A stretch of 64,000 nt of DNA, taken from the NCBI RefSeq assembly GCF_028473605.1, contig NZ_CP097267.1, positions 4,642,501-4,706,500 of the forward strand. The letters are read 5' to 3'. A model generated the notes under the pieces. That model was given only the letters and a program-made list of their open reading frames with translations. It did not search any database and had not been told where the DNA came from. The translations under genes and the position numbers were made by a program. The DNA is from Acidovorax sp. NCPPB 3576 (GTDB lineage: Bacteria > Pseudomonadota > Gammaproteobacteria > Burkholderiales > Burkholderiaceae_C). Positions 41,201 through 49,633 of the stretch are shown here, one piece after another. Each line of letters starts with the position of its first letter. The first letter of the stretch is position 1.

Positions 41201-42804
41201 CGGTCGTTGTCCCATTCGTAGGTGGTCTGGCGGCCCAGGAAGTCCGTTTCCGCCGTGACGAGGCCGGCGGCGTTCTGCACCCGGCGGTTGACCGGGCGGT
41301 AGGCCAGCCCCGGCGCCGACGAGGCACTGGTGACGGCCAGCGCCTTGTTCTGCACGGTGTAGCCGTACCGGCGGCTCTGCCCGAGCGGGTCCTTCACGCC
41401 GACCTGGCCCGAGGCGATGTCGGTGTAGTCGAACTGGTGCGCCAGGGCGTCGCCCGCATGCGCGGCCCGGAGCGTGCGGCCCAGCGCGTCGTAGCTGAAC
41501 TGGGCGAAGCGGCTGCCGTTCTCATCGACGAGGGCGGTCAGCAGGAACGGGTTGCCGGTGTCTTCGTACAGGTAGGTCTTCTGGAACGTGTCCTGCAGGC
41601 GGGACGACACCAGCCGGTCGCCCACGCCGTCCTGGTAGCTGTACCGGTAGGTGGTGGTTTTGTAGTCCGGCGTGATGATCTTCTCGATCAGCCGCTCGCC
41701 CCAGACGAGGGTGAGGGTCTGGCCGAAGGCGTTGGTGATGCTGGTCAGGCGCCCGTAGGTGTAGCCGTAGGTGGTGACCCAGCCGTTGCGCGCCCTGCGG
41801 CTCAGGAGCTTGCCGGCGCTGTCGAAGGTGAGCACGGAGTCGTCGCTGGCGTTCCGAAAGCGCCACAGGCCATCGGCCTGGGACAGCGTGTCGCTGCGCT
41901 GATCGCCCACCCAGTCCTGCTGGGCGCCCGTGCGCTGAAAGCCCCGCTCTTCGCCATTGCCGAAGAGGACGGTCGCAACGCCCTCGGACACCCGCAGGCT
42001 GATGGCGTGGTTGTGCCCCCACTGGCGGCCGAAGCCCCGGCTGGTGCGGGCGGAGTCCAGCGCCCAGTGGCTGCGGTAGATGCGCACGAAGTCCAGGCTG
42101 CCGCCCCACGGGTCCTGGTGGTCCACGATCTCCTGGAAGTTCTCGCCGGTGGCGGGAATGACGGGGTCGCCCACGCACATGCCGTCCTGCCCGCCCGGGA
42201 ACACGGAGACCCCCCGGTAGCCGTCACCGGGCGGCGGTACCGGGGGCGGCGGCAGGGGCGGCGGGGGTGGGGGAGGAGGTGGCGGCGGTGGGGGTGGCGG
42301 CGGGGGCGGTGGTGGCGGATCGGGGTCGATCAGCTGCTTGGGGCCGCACCAGCCGCTGGTTTCCGAATCGCGGACATCCCCGCGTTCCGCATTCAGGCAG
42401 ACACAGGAGAACTGGTCGGTGGCGTAATCGTATTTACCCCGGCTTTGGGTCCAGCCCGCCGGGTTGTAGAGGTATTCGGGGTGCTCGTTGGTGGGCCGGT
42501 TGCAGATGGGCGCGATGCTGTCGCCCAGTCCATCCGAACCCTCGCACGGGGTGCCCAGCGAAGGCAGCAGCTGGCACCGGTTGCGCCCCCAAATGGACTG
42601 CGCGCAGAACCGATGCGGCCCATCGGGCAACGCACCGCACACGCCTGCCACCGTGCCGGACAGCACCGTGTAGCGCATGTCGGGCCCTCCCGTGGACTCG
42701 ATTCCATACCCAAACGGCTTGCTTCTGTCGATCCCCCCTGCCTCCGCCACGCCCCAATAACCCATGGCCTGCAATGCGATGCAGGCGGCCCATACGACCC
42801 TCAT
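38224..42804 (-). CDS. Rhs-repeat toxin 2, full length, with cysteine-rich tip
   Basis: 1526 residues from the ATG at 42804, after GGGAGGGGG. Order: Sec signal peptide (about 1-22); a cysteine-rich region (about 50-155); a run of about 22 prolines plus more (about 160-195, DNA 42230-42313); DUF6531 (about 200-290, VCVGDPVIPATGENFQEIVDHQ-type start); YD repeats (about 290-1340); core with NRYYDREGGRYIQADPIGL and DPEGL (about 1425). The 100-residue tip has seven cysteines (CATPEC, VCKWSC, MCRIG, ACDWVC), suggesting disulfides outside the cytosol. No PAAR or VgrG domain is present, so export is probably Sec-dependent. Confidence 0.92.
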   Translation of the reverse strand: MRVVWAACIALQAMGYWGVAEAGGIDRSKPFGYGIESTGGPDMRYTVLSGTVAGVCGALPDGPHRFCAQSIWGRNRCQLLPSLGTPCEGSDGLGDSIAPICNRPTNEHPEYLYNPAGWTQSRGKYDYATDQFSCVCLNAERGDVRDSETSGWCGPKQLIDPDPPPPPPPPPPPPPPPPPPPPPLPPPPVPPPGDGYRGVSVFPGGQDGMCVGDPVIPATGENFQEIVDHQDPWGGSLDFVRIYRSHWALDSARTSRGFGRQWGHNHAISLRVSEGVATVLFGNGEERGFQRTGAQQDWVGDQRSDTLSQADGLWRFRNASDDSVLTFDSAGKLLSRRARNGWVTTYGYTYGRLTSITNAFGQTLTLVWGERLIEKIITPDYKTTTYRYSYQDGVGDRLVSSRLQDTFQKTYLYEDTGNPFLLTALVDENGSRFAQFSYDALGRTLRAAHAGDALAHQFDYTDIASGQVGVKDPLGQSRRYGYTVQNKALAVTSASSAPGLAYRPVNRRVQNAAGLVTAETDFLGRQTTYEWDNDRQLPLLATHAKGTAQERRVATQWHPTYRLPVKVTDGNRVTEYTYDADGNVLTERVYDASQPDGAAKAAVRRWEYQGGQVTAEIDALGVRREYTYHSNTPLVFESTDPFGRRTSHHYSDGRLVSKLLPNGLLTEYAHGDPRGLLNYAWVLGLAWTYQYNAIGKLSRSTQPDGYQIDYAYDSAHRLASWKDNRGASGSYGYDLFNNVILQEVKDAAGQTVWRQERGINAANQLETVKAGNQVDRYAYGPNGERLAAENALGQRYRYATDPLGRVAEITDPLGKVASLSYDGLGAVQGAKDFAGVATAYANDIRGNATRETSADSGAVTVQYDALGRPTQVSDALARTTGLTRDAAGRLTRILWKDGKQSVWRYDLTGASYNAPGTPQASIGSLSEIQDAGVTTRWQRDPLGRVTARTQVLANGDSRTLAQAYVPAGPGGTSGAGAGQIATLTYASGKKLQYQYDATGQLTGLQWNGQPLLTAITWNPLGQPTGWKWPAFGPAPGLTEQRSYTLAGQLAASRLLPHLAWDSAGRLAQVQQRHALRGATGAQQAVITTAHTYDATGRLTASAHSAPGTLVLASGAALSDTLGANTSGYAWDANGNRSQSHYSSTTAAGTATLKRNYVAVSGSNRLQNYTQTFQPAGGSAQTSIVAYAYDATGSITRKGDSYLHYGVDGRIAKAGPNADPANTLAVSYTYNALGQRVFKSDARLSGANNPAITTQTVYAEDGIGSTVLGQYGNRRSSNSAAPAGEMDSTEVIYLPTASGPMPVAAQINGRLYAIDADHLNTPRRLTNTQGQVVWQWLITGFGEANPTTGATGYAQSGQGSANYSEAIKFDLRYPGQVWDEETQLAYNLNRYYDREGGRYIQADPIGLDGGWNRFLYVGGNPLSFIDPEGLQIAPPPRRPNWPEWLQPNAPNSNCATPECAAGLLPAPSERRTTEQISKDLNHRVCKWSCGKAISSVTGGVGDMCRIGPLEKYGAGKAVKQACDWVCE
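38555..41636 (-). repeat. 3-kb direct repeat, copy 2 (rhs2 shell)
   Basis: Partner of 32905-35953, same orientation, about 5.68 kb apart. The repeat ends where the two proteins diverge into their tips on one side, and on the other at the codon pair reading QDGVGDRL, where copy 1 jumps to the signal peptide. Confidence 0.9.
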
Positions 42805-42857
42805 GAATCCCCCTCCCGTTTGATATTGAGTTACGCATTTTATCGACTATGCAGAAA

Positions 42858-42870
42858 CTCGATCATCGAG
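42858..42870. promoter_or_regulatory. Inverted repeat upstream of rhs2
   Basis: CTCGAT-C-ATCGAG, 53 bases before the rhs2 start codon in the recG-rhs2 gap. Nearby on the minus strand a TAAAAT may serve as -10. It could be an operator for rhs2; only the palindrome itself is observed. Confidence 0.35.
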
Positions 42871-42926
42871 ATACAGGGAGTTACATCACCCGAGCCCTGC
42901 CTTGAAAATGCGCAAGGCCTTTTTTT

Positions 42927-45122
42927 TCACGCCTTCAGATAATCCGACTTCCCCCCCAGCCACCGCATCACATGCCGCTCGGCCAGGGCAGGAAACCGGT
43001 CCAGCATGTGCGGCGCCAGCTCCCTCGCCCACTCCAGCAGCACGGTGTCGGTGGCCAGGTCGGCAAAGCGCAGCAGCGGCGCGCCGGACTGGCGGGCGCC
43101 CAGGAATTCGCCCGGGCCGCGGATGTCCAGGTCGCGCCGGGCGATCTCGAAGCCGTCGTTGGTCTCGGCCATGGCCTTGAGGCGTTCGCGGGCGGTCTCG
43201 CCCAGGCGGCCGCTGTCGTTGGTGGAATACAGCAGCACGCAGGCCGAGGCTGCCGCGCCCCGCCCCACGCGCCCGCGCAACTGGTGCAGTTGCGACAGGC
43301 CGAACCGCTCGGAATGCTCGATGACCATGAGCGAGGCATTGGGCACGTCCACGCCCACCTCGATCACGGTGGTGCTGACCAGCACGCCCATGGCGCCGCT
43401 GGTGAAGAGCGCCATGACGGCCTTCTTCTCGGCGCTGGGCATGCGCGAGTGCAGCAGGCCCACCTGAACGGGCGGCTGGCCTGCCGCAACGCCGCCCTGC
43501 AGGGCCTCGCTCAGCTCGGCATGGGTGGCGGTGGCGTTGGACAGGTCCAGCGCCTCGCTTTCCTCGATCAGCGGGCACACCCAGTACACCTGCCGGCCCG
43601 AGGCGACCTGGGCGGCGATGCGCTCGATGACCTCGTCCTTGCGGCTGTCGGCGATGAGCTTGGTGACGATGGGGGTGCGCCCGGGGGGCAGCTCGTCGAT
43701 GGTGGAGACGTCCAGGTCGGCGTAGTAGCTCATGGCCAGGGTGCGCGGGATGGGCGTGGCGCTCATCATGAGCATGTGCGGCTCCATGCCCTGCCCTTCG
43801 AGCTTTTGCCGCAGCGCCAGGCGCTGCGCCACGCCGAAGCGGTGCTGCTCGTCGATCACGGCCAGGGCCAGGCACCGAAAGCGCACTTGGTCCTGGATCA
43901 CCGCATGGGTGCCCACCACCAGCGCGGCCTCGCCGCTTTCCACCAGGGCCAGCATGGCGGCGCGCTCTTTCTTCTTTTGCCCGCCGACGAGCCAGGCCAC
44001 GCGTTGGCCGCGCACGGCCAGCAGCGGCTCCAGCCAGCCGACGAGCTTGGCGAAATGCTGCTCGGCCAGGATTTCGGTGGGCGCCATCAGCGCGCACTGC
44101 CAGCCCGCGTCGATGCACACGGCGGCGGCCAGGGCCGCCACCACGGTCTTGCCCGAGCCCACGTCGCCCTGCAGCAGGCGGTGCATGGGCACGGGGCGGC
44201 CCAGGTCGCGGGCGATTTCTTCGCCCACGCGGCGCTGGGCGCCCGTGAGGCCGAAGGGCAGCACGGCCAGCAGCTGCTCGGCCAGCGTGAGGCCACCTTC
44301 ACCGGGCGGCGGCGCCTGCAGCACCGGCGCGCGCAGCCGGGCCCGTTCGCGCTTGGATTGCTGCTGGGACAGTTGCTGGGCCAGCAACTCCTCGGCCTTG
44401 AGCCGCTGCCAGGCCGGATGGCTGTGGTCCTCCAGGGTGGCGATGGCCACGTCGGGCGCCGGGTGGTGCAAAAAAGTGAGCGCCTGCCGCAGATTCCACC
44501 CCGGCGCCGGGCCGTTTTGGCTGTAAACGCGGCCCACCGGCGGCTCCACGCCGGGCGGCAGCGTCTCGGACAGCTCCACGCGCTGCAGGGCGCTCACGAT
44601 GGCGCGGCGCAGGTAGGCCTGGGGCAGTTGCGCGACGGTCGGATAGACGGGGGTGAGCGCGGCCGGCAGGTCGCCGGTGGCCGTGCGAAAGGCCGGGTGC
44701 AGCATCTGCCGGCCCCAGAAGCCGCCCTTGACCTCGCCCCGGATGCGCAGGCGCGCGCCCACGGCCAGGGTTTTCTGGTGCGAGGGGTAGAAGCTGAAGA
44801 ACCGCAGCTCGCAGGTGCCCGTGCCGTCGTCCACCTGCACCAGCAGCTGGCGGCGGGGGCGCAGCTGCACCTCGCTGGAGACGACGGTGGCCTCGATCTG
44901 CACGGTGTCGCCGTCCCGGGCGTTGCGCAGGGGGGTGATGCGGGTTTCGTCCTCGTAGCGCAGGGGCAGGTGCAGGGCCAGGTCGATGTCGCGCACCAGC
45001 CCCAGCTTGTGCAGGGCCTTCTGCGCAGGGCTGGGGGCGTGCAGCCCCCCCGGGGGGGCTGCACGCCCGGGCGCGGCCACGGAACCGGCGGCGGCAGTGG
45101 TGGCGGCGCTACGGTCGGGCAT
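42927..45122 (-). CDS. recG: ATP-dependent DNA helicase RecG
   Basis: 731 residues. RecG regresses stalled forks and branch-migrates Holliday junctions. Wedge/OB domain (about 50-150), Walker A GDVGSGKT (319-326), Walker B variant DEQHRFG typical of RecG, SATPIPRTLAMS (motif III), and motif VI HQLRGRVGRG. The N-terminal 30 residues are Ala/Pro/Gly-rich and are encoded in part by a perfect 34-bp DNA palindrome. In the family oxyR is usually close; here the Rhs island lies between. Confidence 0.96.
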   Translation of the reverse strand: MPDRSAATTAAAGSVAAPGRAAPPGGLHAPSPAQKALHKLGLVRDIDLALHLPLRYEDETRITPLRNARDGDTVQIEATVVSSEVQLRPRRQLLVQVDDGTGTCELRFFSFYPSHQKTLAVGARLRIRGEVKGGFWGRQMLHPAFRTATGDLPAALTPVYPTVAQLPQAYLRRAIVSALQRVELSETLPPGVEPPVGRVYSQNGPAPGWNLRQALTFLHHPAPDVAIATLEDHSHPAWQRLKAEELLAQQLSQQQSKRERARLRAPVLQAPPPGEGGLTLAEQLLAVLPFGLTGAQRRVGEEIARDLGRPVPMHRLLQGDVGSGKTVVAALAAAVCIDAGWQCALMAPTEILAEQHFAKLVGWLEPLLAVRGQRVAWLVGGQKKKERAAMLALVESGEAALVVGTHAVIQDQVRFRCLALAVIDEQHRFGVAQRLALRQKLEGQGMEPHMLMMSATPIPRTLAMSYYADLDVSTIDELPPGRTPIVTKLIADSRKDEVIERIAAQVASGRQVYWVCPLIEESEALDLSNATATHAELSEALQGGVAAGQPPVQVGLLHSRMPSAEKKAVMALFTSGAMGVLVSTTVIEVGVDVPNASLMVIEHSERFGLSQLHQLRGRVGRGAAASACVLLYSTNDSGRLGETARERLKAMAETNDGFEIARRDLDIRGPGEFLGARQSGAPLLRFADLATDTVLLEWARELAPHMLDRFPALAERHVMRWLGGKSDYLKA
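45035..45068. repeat. Perfect 34-bp palindrome inside the recG 5' end
   Basis: GGGCGTGCAG, seven C, seven G, then CTGCACGCCC. Both arms match at all 17 positions. It codes for part of the disordered N-terminal extension of RecG (PGRAAPPGGLHAP), 18-29 codons from the start. As RNA it would form a very stable hairpin early in the coding region. Confidence 0.85.
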
Positions 45123-45245
45123 GGGAAGGGGGAGCGGGCGCAGGCAAAGCGCAATAAGGGGGAACCGGCATGGGCAGAAAAGGCTAACATGCCAGCGCCG
45201 TCGTTCGGCGGTTTTTGCGGACGCCCGGCGTTACCCATCCGTCCC

Positions 45246-46532
45246 ATGCTCAAGCGAATCAGCGTCCAACATCTTGCCCTGGGCATGTACCTGCACCAGT
45301 TCTGCGGCTCGTGGATGGACCATCCGTTCTGGCGCACCGGCTTCGTGCTGCAGGACCCGGCGGACCTGGCCCGCATCCACGAGACCACCATCGCCGAGGT
45401 GTGGATCGATGTCTCCAAGGGCCTGGACGTGGCCTCCGATGTGGCCACCACCTCGCCCGAGGAGGCCGAGGCCCGCCTCGACACCGATTTCAGCCAGTTG
45501 CAGGAGATGCCGGACCTGAAGATTCCGCCCGCGCCGGCAACTGCCCCGTCCCAGCGCGTGCGCTCGCTGGCCCCCACCAGCATGGCCGAGGAGCTGGGCC
45601 ATGCGGCATCGATCTGCAACCATGCCCGCCAAGCCGTGTCCTCGATGTTCCATGAGGCCCGCATGGGCCGCGCGGTGGACTCCAGCGATGCGCGCAGCCT
45701 GGTGCAGGAGATTTCGGATTCGATCACGCGCCACCCGTCCGCGCTCATCAGCCTGGCGCGGCTCAAGACGGCGGACGACTACACCTACATGCATTCGGTG
45801 GCGGTGTGCGCGCTCATGGTGGCCCTGGGGCGCCAGATCGGCCTGGACACCGCGCGCATCCGCACCTCGGGCCTGGCCGGGCTGATGCACGACATCGGCA
45901 AGGCGGCGATCCCGCTGGCGGTGCTGAACAAGCCCGGCAAGCTCACCGACGAGGAGTTCGACATCGTGCGCGGCCATTCCGAGCACGGCTACCGCATGCT
46001 GCTGGAGTGCGGCGGCGGCGTGGAGGACGAGGTGCTGGACGCCTGCCTGCACCACCACGAGAAAATGGACGGCTCAGGCTACCCGCACCGCCTGCCGGCC
46101 GAGCAGATCAGCCTGACCGCGCGCATGGCTTCGATCTGCGACGTGTACGACGCCGTCACCTCCGACCGGCCCTACAAGCGCGGCTGGGACCCGGCCGAAT
46201 CGCTGCGGCGCATGGCCGAGTGGACCAACGGGCACTTCGACCCCCGCCTGTTCCAGGCCTTCGTGAAGAGCATCGGCATCTACCCCGTGGGCTCGCTCGT
46301 GCGGCTGACCTCGGGGCGCATCGGCGTGGTGATGGAGCAGGCCGCCTCGCTGGTGTCGCCGCGCGTGAAGGTGTTCTTCTCCACCAAGTCCGACCTGCGC
46401 ATTCCGCCCGAGATCATCGACCTGGCCCAGCCCGGCTGCCCGGAGAAGATCGTTGCCCGCGAAGACCCGGACAAATGGCGCTTTCCGGACCTGAACGAGC
46501 TGTGGACCGGCATGCCGTCGGTGCCGCGCTGA
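45246..46532 (+). CDS. HD-GYP domain cyclic-di-GMP phosphodiesterase
   Basis: 428 residues from the ATG at 45246 (MLKRISVQHLALGMY). N-terminal DUF3391 (about 1-140), common in front of HD-GYP in betaproteobacteria. HD-GYP domain about 165-360: HDIGK (215-219), HSEHGYRML, HHHEKMDGSGYP (269-280) and ICDVYDAVTSDRPYK. These supply the metal ligands and the GYP triad, so it should degrade c-di-GMP to GMP. It is divergent from recG with a 123-bp gap. Controls motility or biofilm in relatives; the specific target is unknown. Confidence 0.93.
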   Translation: MLKRISVQHLALGMYLHQFCGSWMDHPFWRTGFVLQDPADLARIHETTIAEVWIDVSKGLDVASDVATTSPEEAEARLDTDFSQLQEMPDLKIPPAPATAPSQRVRSLAPTSMAEELGHAASICNHARQAVSSMFHEARMGRAVDSSDARSLVQEISDSITRHPSALISLARLKTADDYTYMHSVAVCALMVALGRQIGLDTARIRTSGLAGLMHDIGKAAIPLAVLNKPGKLTDEEFDIVRGHSEHGYRMLLECGGGVEDEVLDACLHHHEKMDGSGYPHRLPAEQISLTARMASICDVYDAVTSDRPYKRGWDPAESLRRMAEWTNGHFDPRLFQAFVKSIGIYPVGSLVRLTSGRIGVVMEQAASLVSPRVKVFFSTKSDLRIPPEIIDLAQPGCPEKIVAREDPDKWRFPDLNELWTGMPSVPR

Positions 46533-46565
46533 CGCCCCGGCCCTGACGCGCCACCGGCCGCCCGC

Positions 46566-47537
46566 ATGCCCCCGCCGCGCGCCAGCAACGATCCCGCGGG
46601 TGCCGTGCGCACCTATGCGATGGTGGAGCGCTCCAGCCACCTGGACTTCGACATCCGCGACCAGAGCGGGCGTGCGCCGCTCACGCAGCCCCACAAGCAC
46701 GAGTATTTCCAGATCCAGGTGAACCTGGCGGGCAGCACGCAGCACCACATCGGCGGCGTGGCCCGGCCGTTCACCGCGCGCACCCTGAGTTTCGTGCTGC
46801 CGCACCGCATGCACCTGGTGCCGCATCCGCCGGGCACGCGCTGGCTGGTGGTGAACTTCAGCCAGCGCTTCCTGTGGCCCGGGCTGACCGTGGACCCGCT
46901 CGACCTGGAAGACGTGCCGCTGGCCCTGGCGCCGGAACTGGCGCCGTTCCAGTTCCAGGAGCACCTGGACTTCACGTTCGACGAAGACGGCTTTCAAGAC
47001 GTGCAGGCGCTGCTGGGCAGCCTGCAGCGCGAGAACGCGGCGCGGCGCCTGGCCTCCCTGGCGTGCATCCGCGGCTGCCTGCTGCAGCTGCTGGCGCTGA
47101 CCTGCCAGCGCTGGGAAGGCGAGTTGCGCGCGCTGGCCGCGGCCCAGGCGCAGCGCGGCAGCCGCCGCGCGGCCATGGCCCGGCTGCTGCGCTACCTGCG
47201 CGGCGAACTGGCCGGCGACCCCACGCTGGCCGACGCGGCGGAGGCCGCCTGCCTGTCGCCCAACTACCTGGCCCACCTCATCAAAAAGGAAACCGGCAAG
47301 ACCTTCACCGAGCTGCTGACCGAACGCCGGCTGGCCCTGGCGCAGGAACTGCTGCTGGCCACGGGCGACCGCATCGGCGAGATCGCGCGGCGCTGCGGCT
47401 TTGCCGACGAAGCGTATTTCGCCCGGCGCTTTCGGCAGTGGCACGGCCTGAGCCCCAGCGCCTGGCGCGCGCAGCGGCTGCGCGAACTGCAGGGCACGGC
47501 CGTGGCGGTGCCCGGTTCCGTCCAAGTGTTGCGCTGA
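46566..47537 (+). CDS. AraC-family transcriptional regulator
   Basis: 323 residues. N-terminal cupin-type sensor domain (about 35-120, QPHKHEYFQIQVNLAG and the FVLPHRMHLVPHPP segment) and a C-terminal double helix-turn-helix (about 220-310: TLADAAEAACLSPNYLAHLIKKETGKTF and IGEIARRCGFADEAYFARRFRQWHG). It is 33 bp after the HD-GYP gene and 67 bp before an FAH-family gene on the same strand, which is its most likely target. Effector unknown. Confidence 0.9.
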   Translation: MPPPRASNDPAGAVRTYAMVERSSHLDFDIRDQSGRAPLTQPHKHEYFQIQVNLAGSTQHHIGGVARPFTARTLSFVLPHRMHLVPHPPGTRWLVVNFSQRFLWPGLTVDPLDLEDVPLALAPELAPFQFQEHLDFTFDEDGFQDVQALLGSLQRENAARRLASLACIRGCLLQLLALTCQRWEGELRALAAAQAQRGSRRAAMARLLRYLRGELAGDPTLADAAEAACLSPNYLAHLIKKETGKTFTELLTERRLALAQELLLATGDRIGEIARRCGFADEAYFARRFRQWHGLSPSAWRAQRLRELQGTAVAVPGSVQVLR

Positions 47538-47604
47538 ATCGTCCGGGTGCGCCGCGGCGGCGAACCTTAAGCTTTCCGTTGACCAAAACAACGGAGACGC
47601 TTTC

Positions 47605-48396
47605 ATGGACCTGAACCGCCGAGACCTCTTGATGACCTCTACCGCCACCCTGGGCGGCGCCCTGGCCGCCGGCTGCGCCAGCGTGACCGCTACCCCGTCC
47701 CAGCCCACGCCGTTTTCGCTGAGCGTGCCGGCCGTGCCCATCGCCGGCAGCCGCGAAGTCTTTCCCGTGCACCGCATCTACTGCATCGGCCGCAACTACG
47801 CAGCCCATGCGCGCGAGATGGGGTCCGACCCCACGCGCGAGCCGCCCTTCTTCTTCCAAAAGCCCAACGACGCGGTGCAATTCGTGCCGCCGGGCACCAC
47901 GGTGGACCACCCCTATCCCGCCCTCACCCGCAACTACCACTACGAGGTGGAGCTGGTGGCCGCCCTGCACAGCGGCGGGCGCAACATCGCGCCGGAGCAC
48001 GCGCTGCAGCATGTGTACGGCTATGCCGCGGGCCTTGACATGACGCGCCGCGACCTGCAAAGCGACATGAAGGACCAGAAGAAGCCCTGGGAGATCGGCA
48101 AGAGCTTCGACCTGTCGGCCCCCATCGGGCCGATCCACCGCGTGGCCCAGACCGGCCACTTTCCCAGGGGCGCCATCACGCTGTCGGTGAACGGCACGGT
48201 CAAGCAAAGCGCCGATCTGGCGCAGATGATCTGGAGCGTGGCCGAGCAGATCAGCAACCTGTCGCAGGCGTTCGAGCTGAAGGCCGGCGACCTGATCTAC
48301 AGCGGTACGCCCGAGAACGTGGGCGCCGTGGTGCGGGGGGACCTCATGGTGGCGCACATCGACGGCCTGCCCGACCTCTCGCTGCGCGTGGTCTGA
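47605..48396 (+). CDS. Fumarylacetoacetate hydrolase-family protein with export signal
   Basis: 263 residues. The body is a normal FAH-fold hydrolase of the fumarylpyruvate hydrolase size: IGRNYAAHAREMG (61-73), metal ligands E114 and E116 (YEVELVAALH) and D145 (GLDMTRRDLQ), KSFDLSAPIGP and LKAGDLIYSGTPENVG. Unusually it is preceded by NRRDLLMTSTATLGGALAAG followed by C24: a twin-arginine-like signal with a lipobox. Most family members are cytosolic enzymes of aromatic degradation, so a periplasmic anchored form is odd. The ATG follows GGAGACGC. Confidence 0.88.
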   Translation: MDLNRRDLLMTSTATLGGALAAGCASVTATPSQPTPFSLSVPAVPIAGSREVFPVHRIYCIGRNYAAHAREMGSDPTREPPFFFQKPNDAVQFVPPGTTVDHPYPALTRNYHYEVELVAALHSGGRNIAPEHALQHVYGYAAGLDMTRRDLQSDMKDQKKPWEIGKSFDLSAPIGPIHRVAQTGHFPRGAITLSVNGTVKQSADLAQMIWSVAEQISNLSQAFELKAGDLIYSGTPENVGAVVRGDLMVAHIDGLPDLSLRVV

Positions 48397-48465
48397 AACG
48401 GGCCGCAGCGGCGCCGAGCAGGCGTTTGCGGGCCGACTGGCGTGGCGGTGGCACACTGCCCCGCC

Positions 48466-49530
48466 ATGACTTCGCCTTCCGCTCCTGAGCCGCGCCGCGG
48501 GTGCGCGGCACGCGCCGTGGCCGCCCTCGTGGCGCATGCCGCCTCCCTGTCCCGCCGGGTGGTCCTGCCGCTGCTGGGCCTGGCCGCCGGGCTGACCCAG
48601 GCGGCGGGCCTGCGCATGATCGAGGTGCCCGCCGATGCCCAGGGCCCGGCATTGCGCGGCGCGATCTGGACGCCCTGCGCCACGCCGCCGGGGCCCGTCG
48701 GCATCGGCCCGCTCACCCTGGAGGCGATGCGCAACTGCCCCGTGCAGGGCGCACCGCTGCCGCTGGTCATCGTCTCGCATGGCTCGGGCGGCTCCGCCTT
48801 CAGCCACCACGACACGGCCGCGGCGCTGGCCGATGCGGGCTTTGCCGTCGCGGCCATCAGCCACCCGGGCGACAACGCGCAGGACCTGAGCCGCCAGGGC
48901 AGGCTCTCCGCCTTCGCCACGCGGCCGGCCGACATGCGGCGGCTCACCGATTACCTGCTGGGCGCCTGGCCCGGCCACGCCGAGCTGGACTTCGGGCGCA
49001 TCGGCTTTTTCGGGTTCTCGCGCGGCGGCACCACGGGGCTCGTGGCCCTGGGCGCGGTGCCGGACTTCACCCAGCGCCCCGAGCTGTGCCCGGCCGGCTC
49101 GCCCATCCCGCTGTGCACCGAGATCCGCAACCGCTCCTGGCCCGCGGTGCCCGCGCCGGACCCGCGCATCCGCGCCGCGGTGATCGCCGACCCACTGAAC
49201 TTCTTCACCCCCGAGACACTGCAGGCCGTGAAGGCCCCCGTGCAGCTGTGGGCCTCCGCGCTGGGCGGCGATGGCGTCACGCCCGGCAGTGTCGAGGCCC
49301 TGCGCCGCGCGCTGCCGGCCGCCCCCGAATGGCATGGGGTGCCCCAGGCGGGGCATTTCGCGTTCCTCGCGCCCTGCTCCGCCTCCCTGGCCGAGCGGCT
49401 GCCCGCCCTTTGCCGCGATGCGCCCGGCTTCGACCGCATCGCCTTCCATGCGGCGTTCCACCGCGAGGTGATCGCGTTCCTGCGCCGGCAGTTGGCGCCG
49501 GCCGGAGCCGGCGGCCCTTCGGCACGCTAG
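48466..49530 (+). CDS. Alpha/beta hydrolase, dienelactone-hydrolase-like, exported
   Basis: 354 residues from the ATG at 48466. A long N-terminal basic/hydrophobic segment (about 20-47, ending LTQAAG) looks like a signal peptide. Oxyanion-loop HGSGGS follows the LPLVIVS strand; nucleophile elbow GFSRGG gives the catalytic Ser; a late GHFAF His completes the likely triad. Cysteine pairs in [10 protein letters not shown] suggest a disulfide. Similar proteins are annotated as predicted dienelactone hydrolases; the substrate is unknown. Confidence 0.85.
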   Translation: MTSPSAPEPRRGCAARAVAALVAHAASLSRRVVLPLLGLAAGLTQAAGLRMIEVPADAQGPALRGAIWTPCATPPGPVGIGPLTLEAMRNCPVQGAPLPLVIVSHGSGGSAFSHHDTAAALADAGFAVAAISHPGDNAQDLSRQGRLSAFATRPADMRRLTDYLLGAWPGHAELDFGRIGFFGFSRGGTTGLVALGAVPDFTQRPELCPAGSPIPLCTEIRNRSWPAVPAPDPRIRAAVIADPLNFFTPETLQAVKAPVQLWASALGGDGVTPGSVEALRRALPAAPEWHGVPQAGHFAFLAPCSASLAERLPALCRDAPGFDRIAFHAAFHREVIAFLRRQLAPAGAGGPSAR

Positions 49531-49633
49531 GGGCGGGCGCAGCCGCGCCCAGCGCCAAGTGGCCATGGGACAATCGCACGCTGTTTTTGGTCGTTCTTTC
49601 CTTGGAACGGGCCCGTCCGGCCCTCAAGCCCCC

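Noticed and set aside
30424..42926. CRISPR array or prophage in the accessory island
   Set aside because: No regularly spaced short repeats, integrase, attachment site or phage structural genes; the repeats are rhs-internal.
38659..42942. 1427-codon open frame on the plus strand opposite rhs2
   Set aside because: It is the antisense of the rhs2 repeats; the biased GC-rich codons remove stops. The minus frame has the Rhs motifs, a signal peptide and an RBS.
42972..45245. Open plus-strand frame continuous with the HD-GYP gene, opposite recG
   Set aside because: Composition shadow of recG. The HD-GYP protein has a clear family start at 45246.
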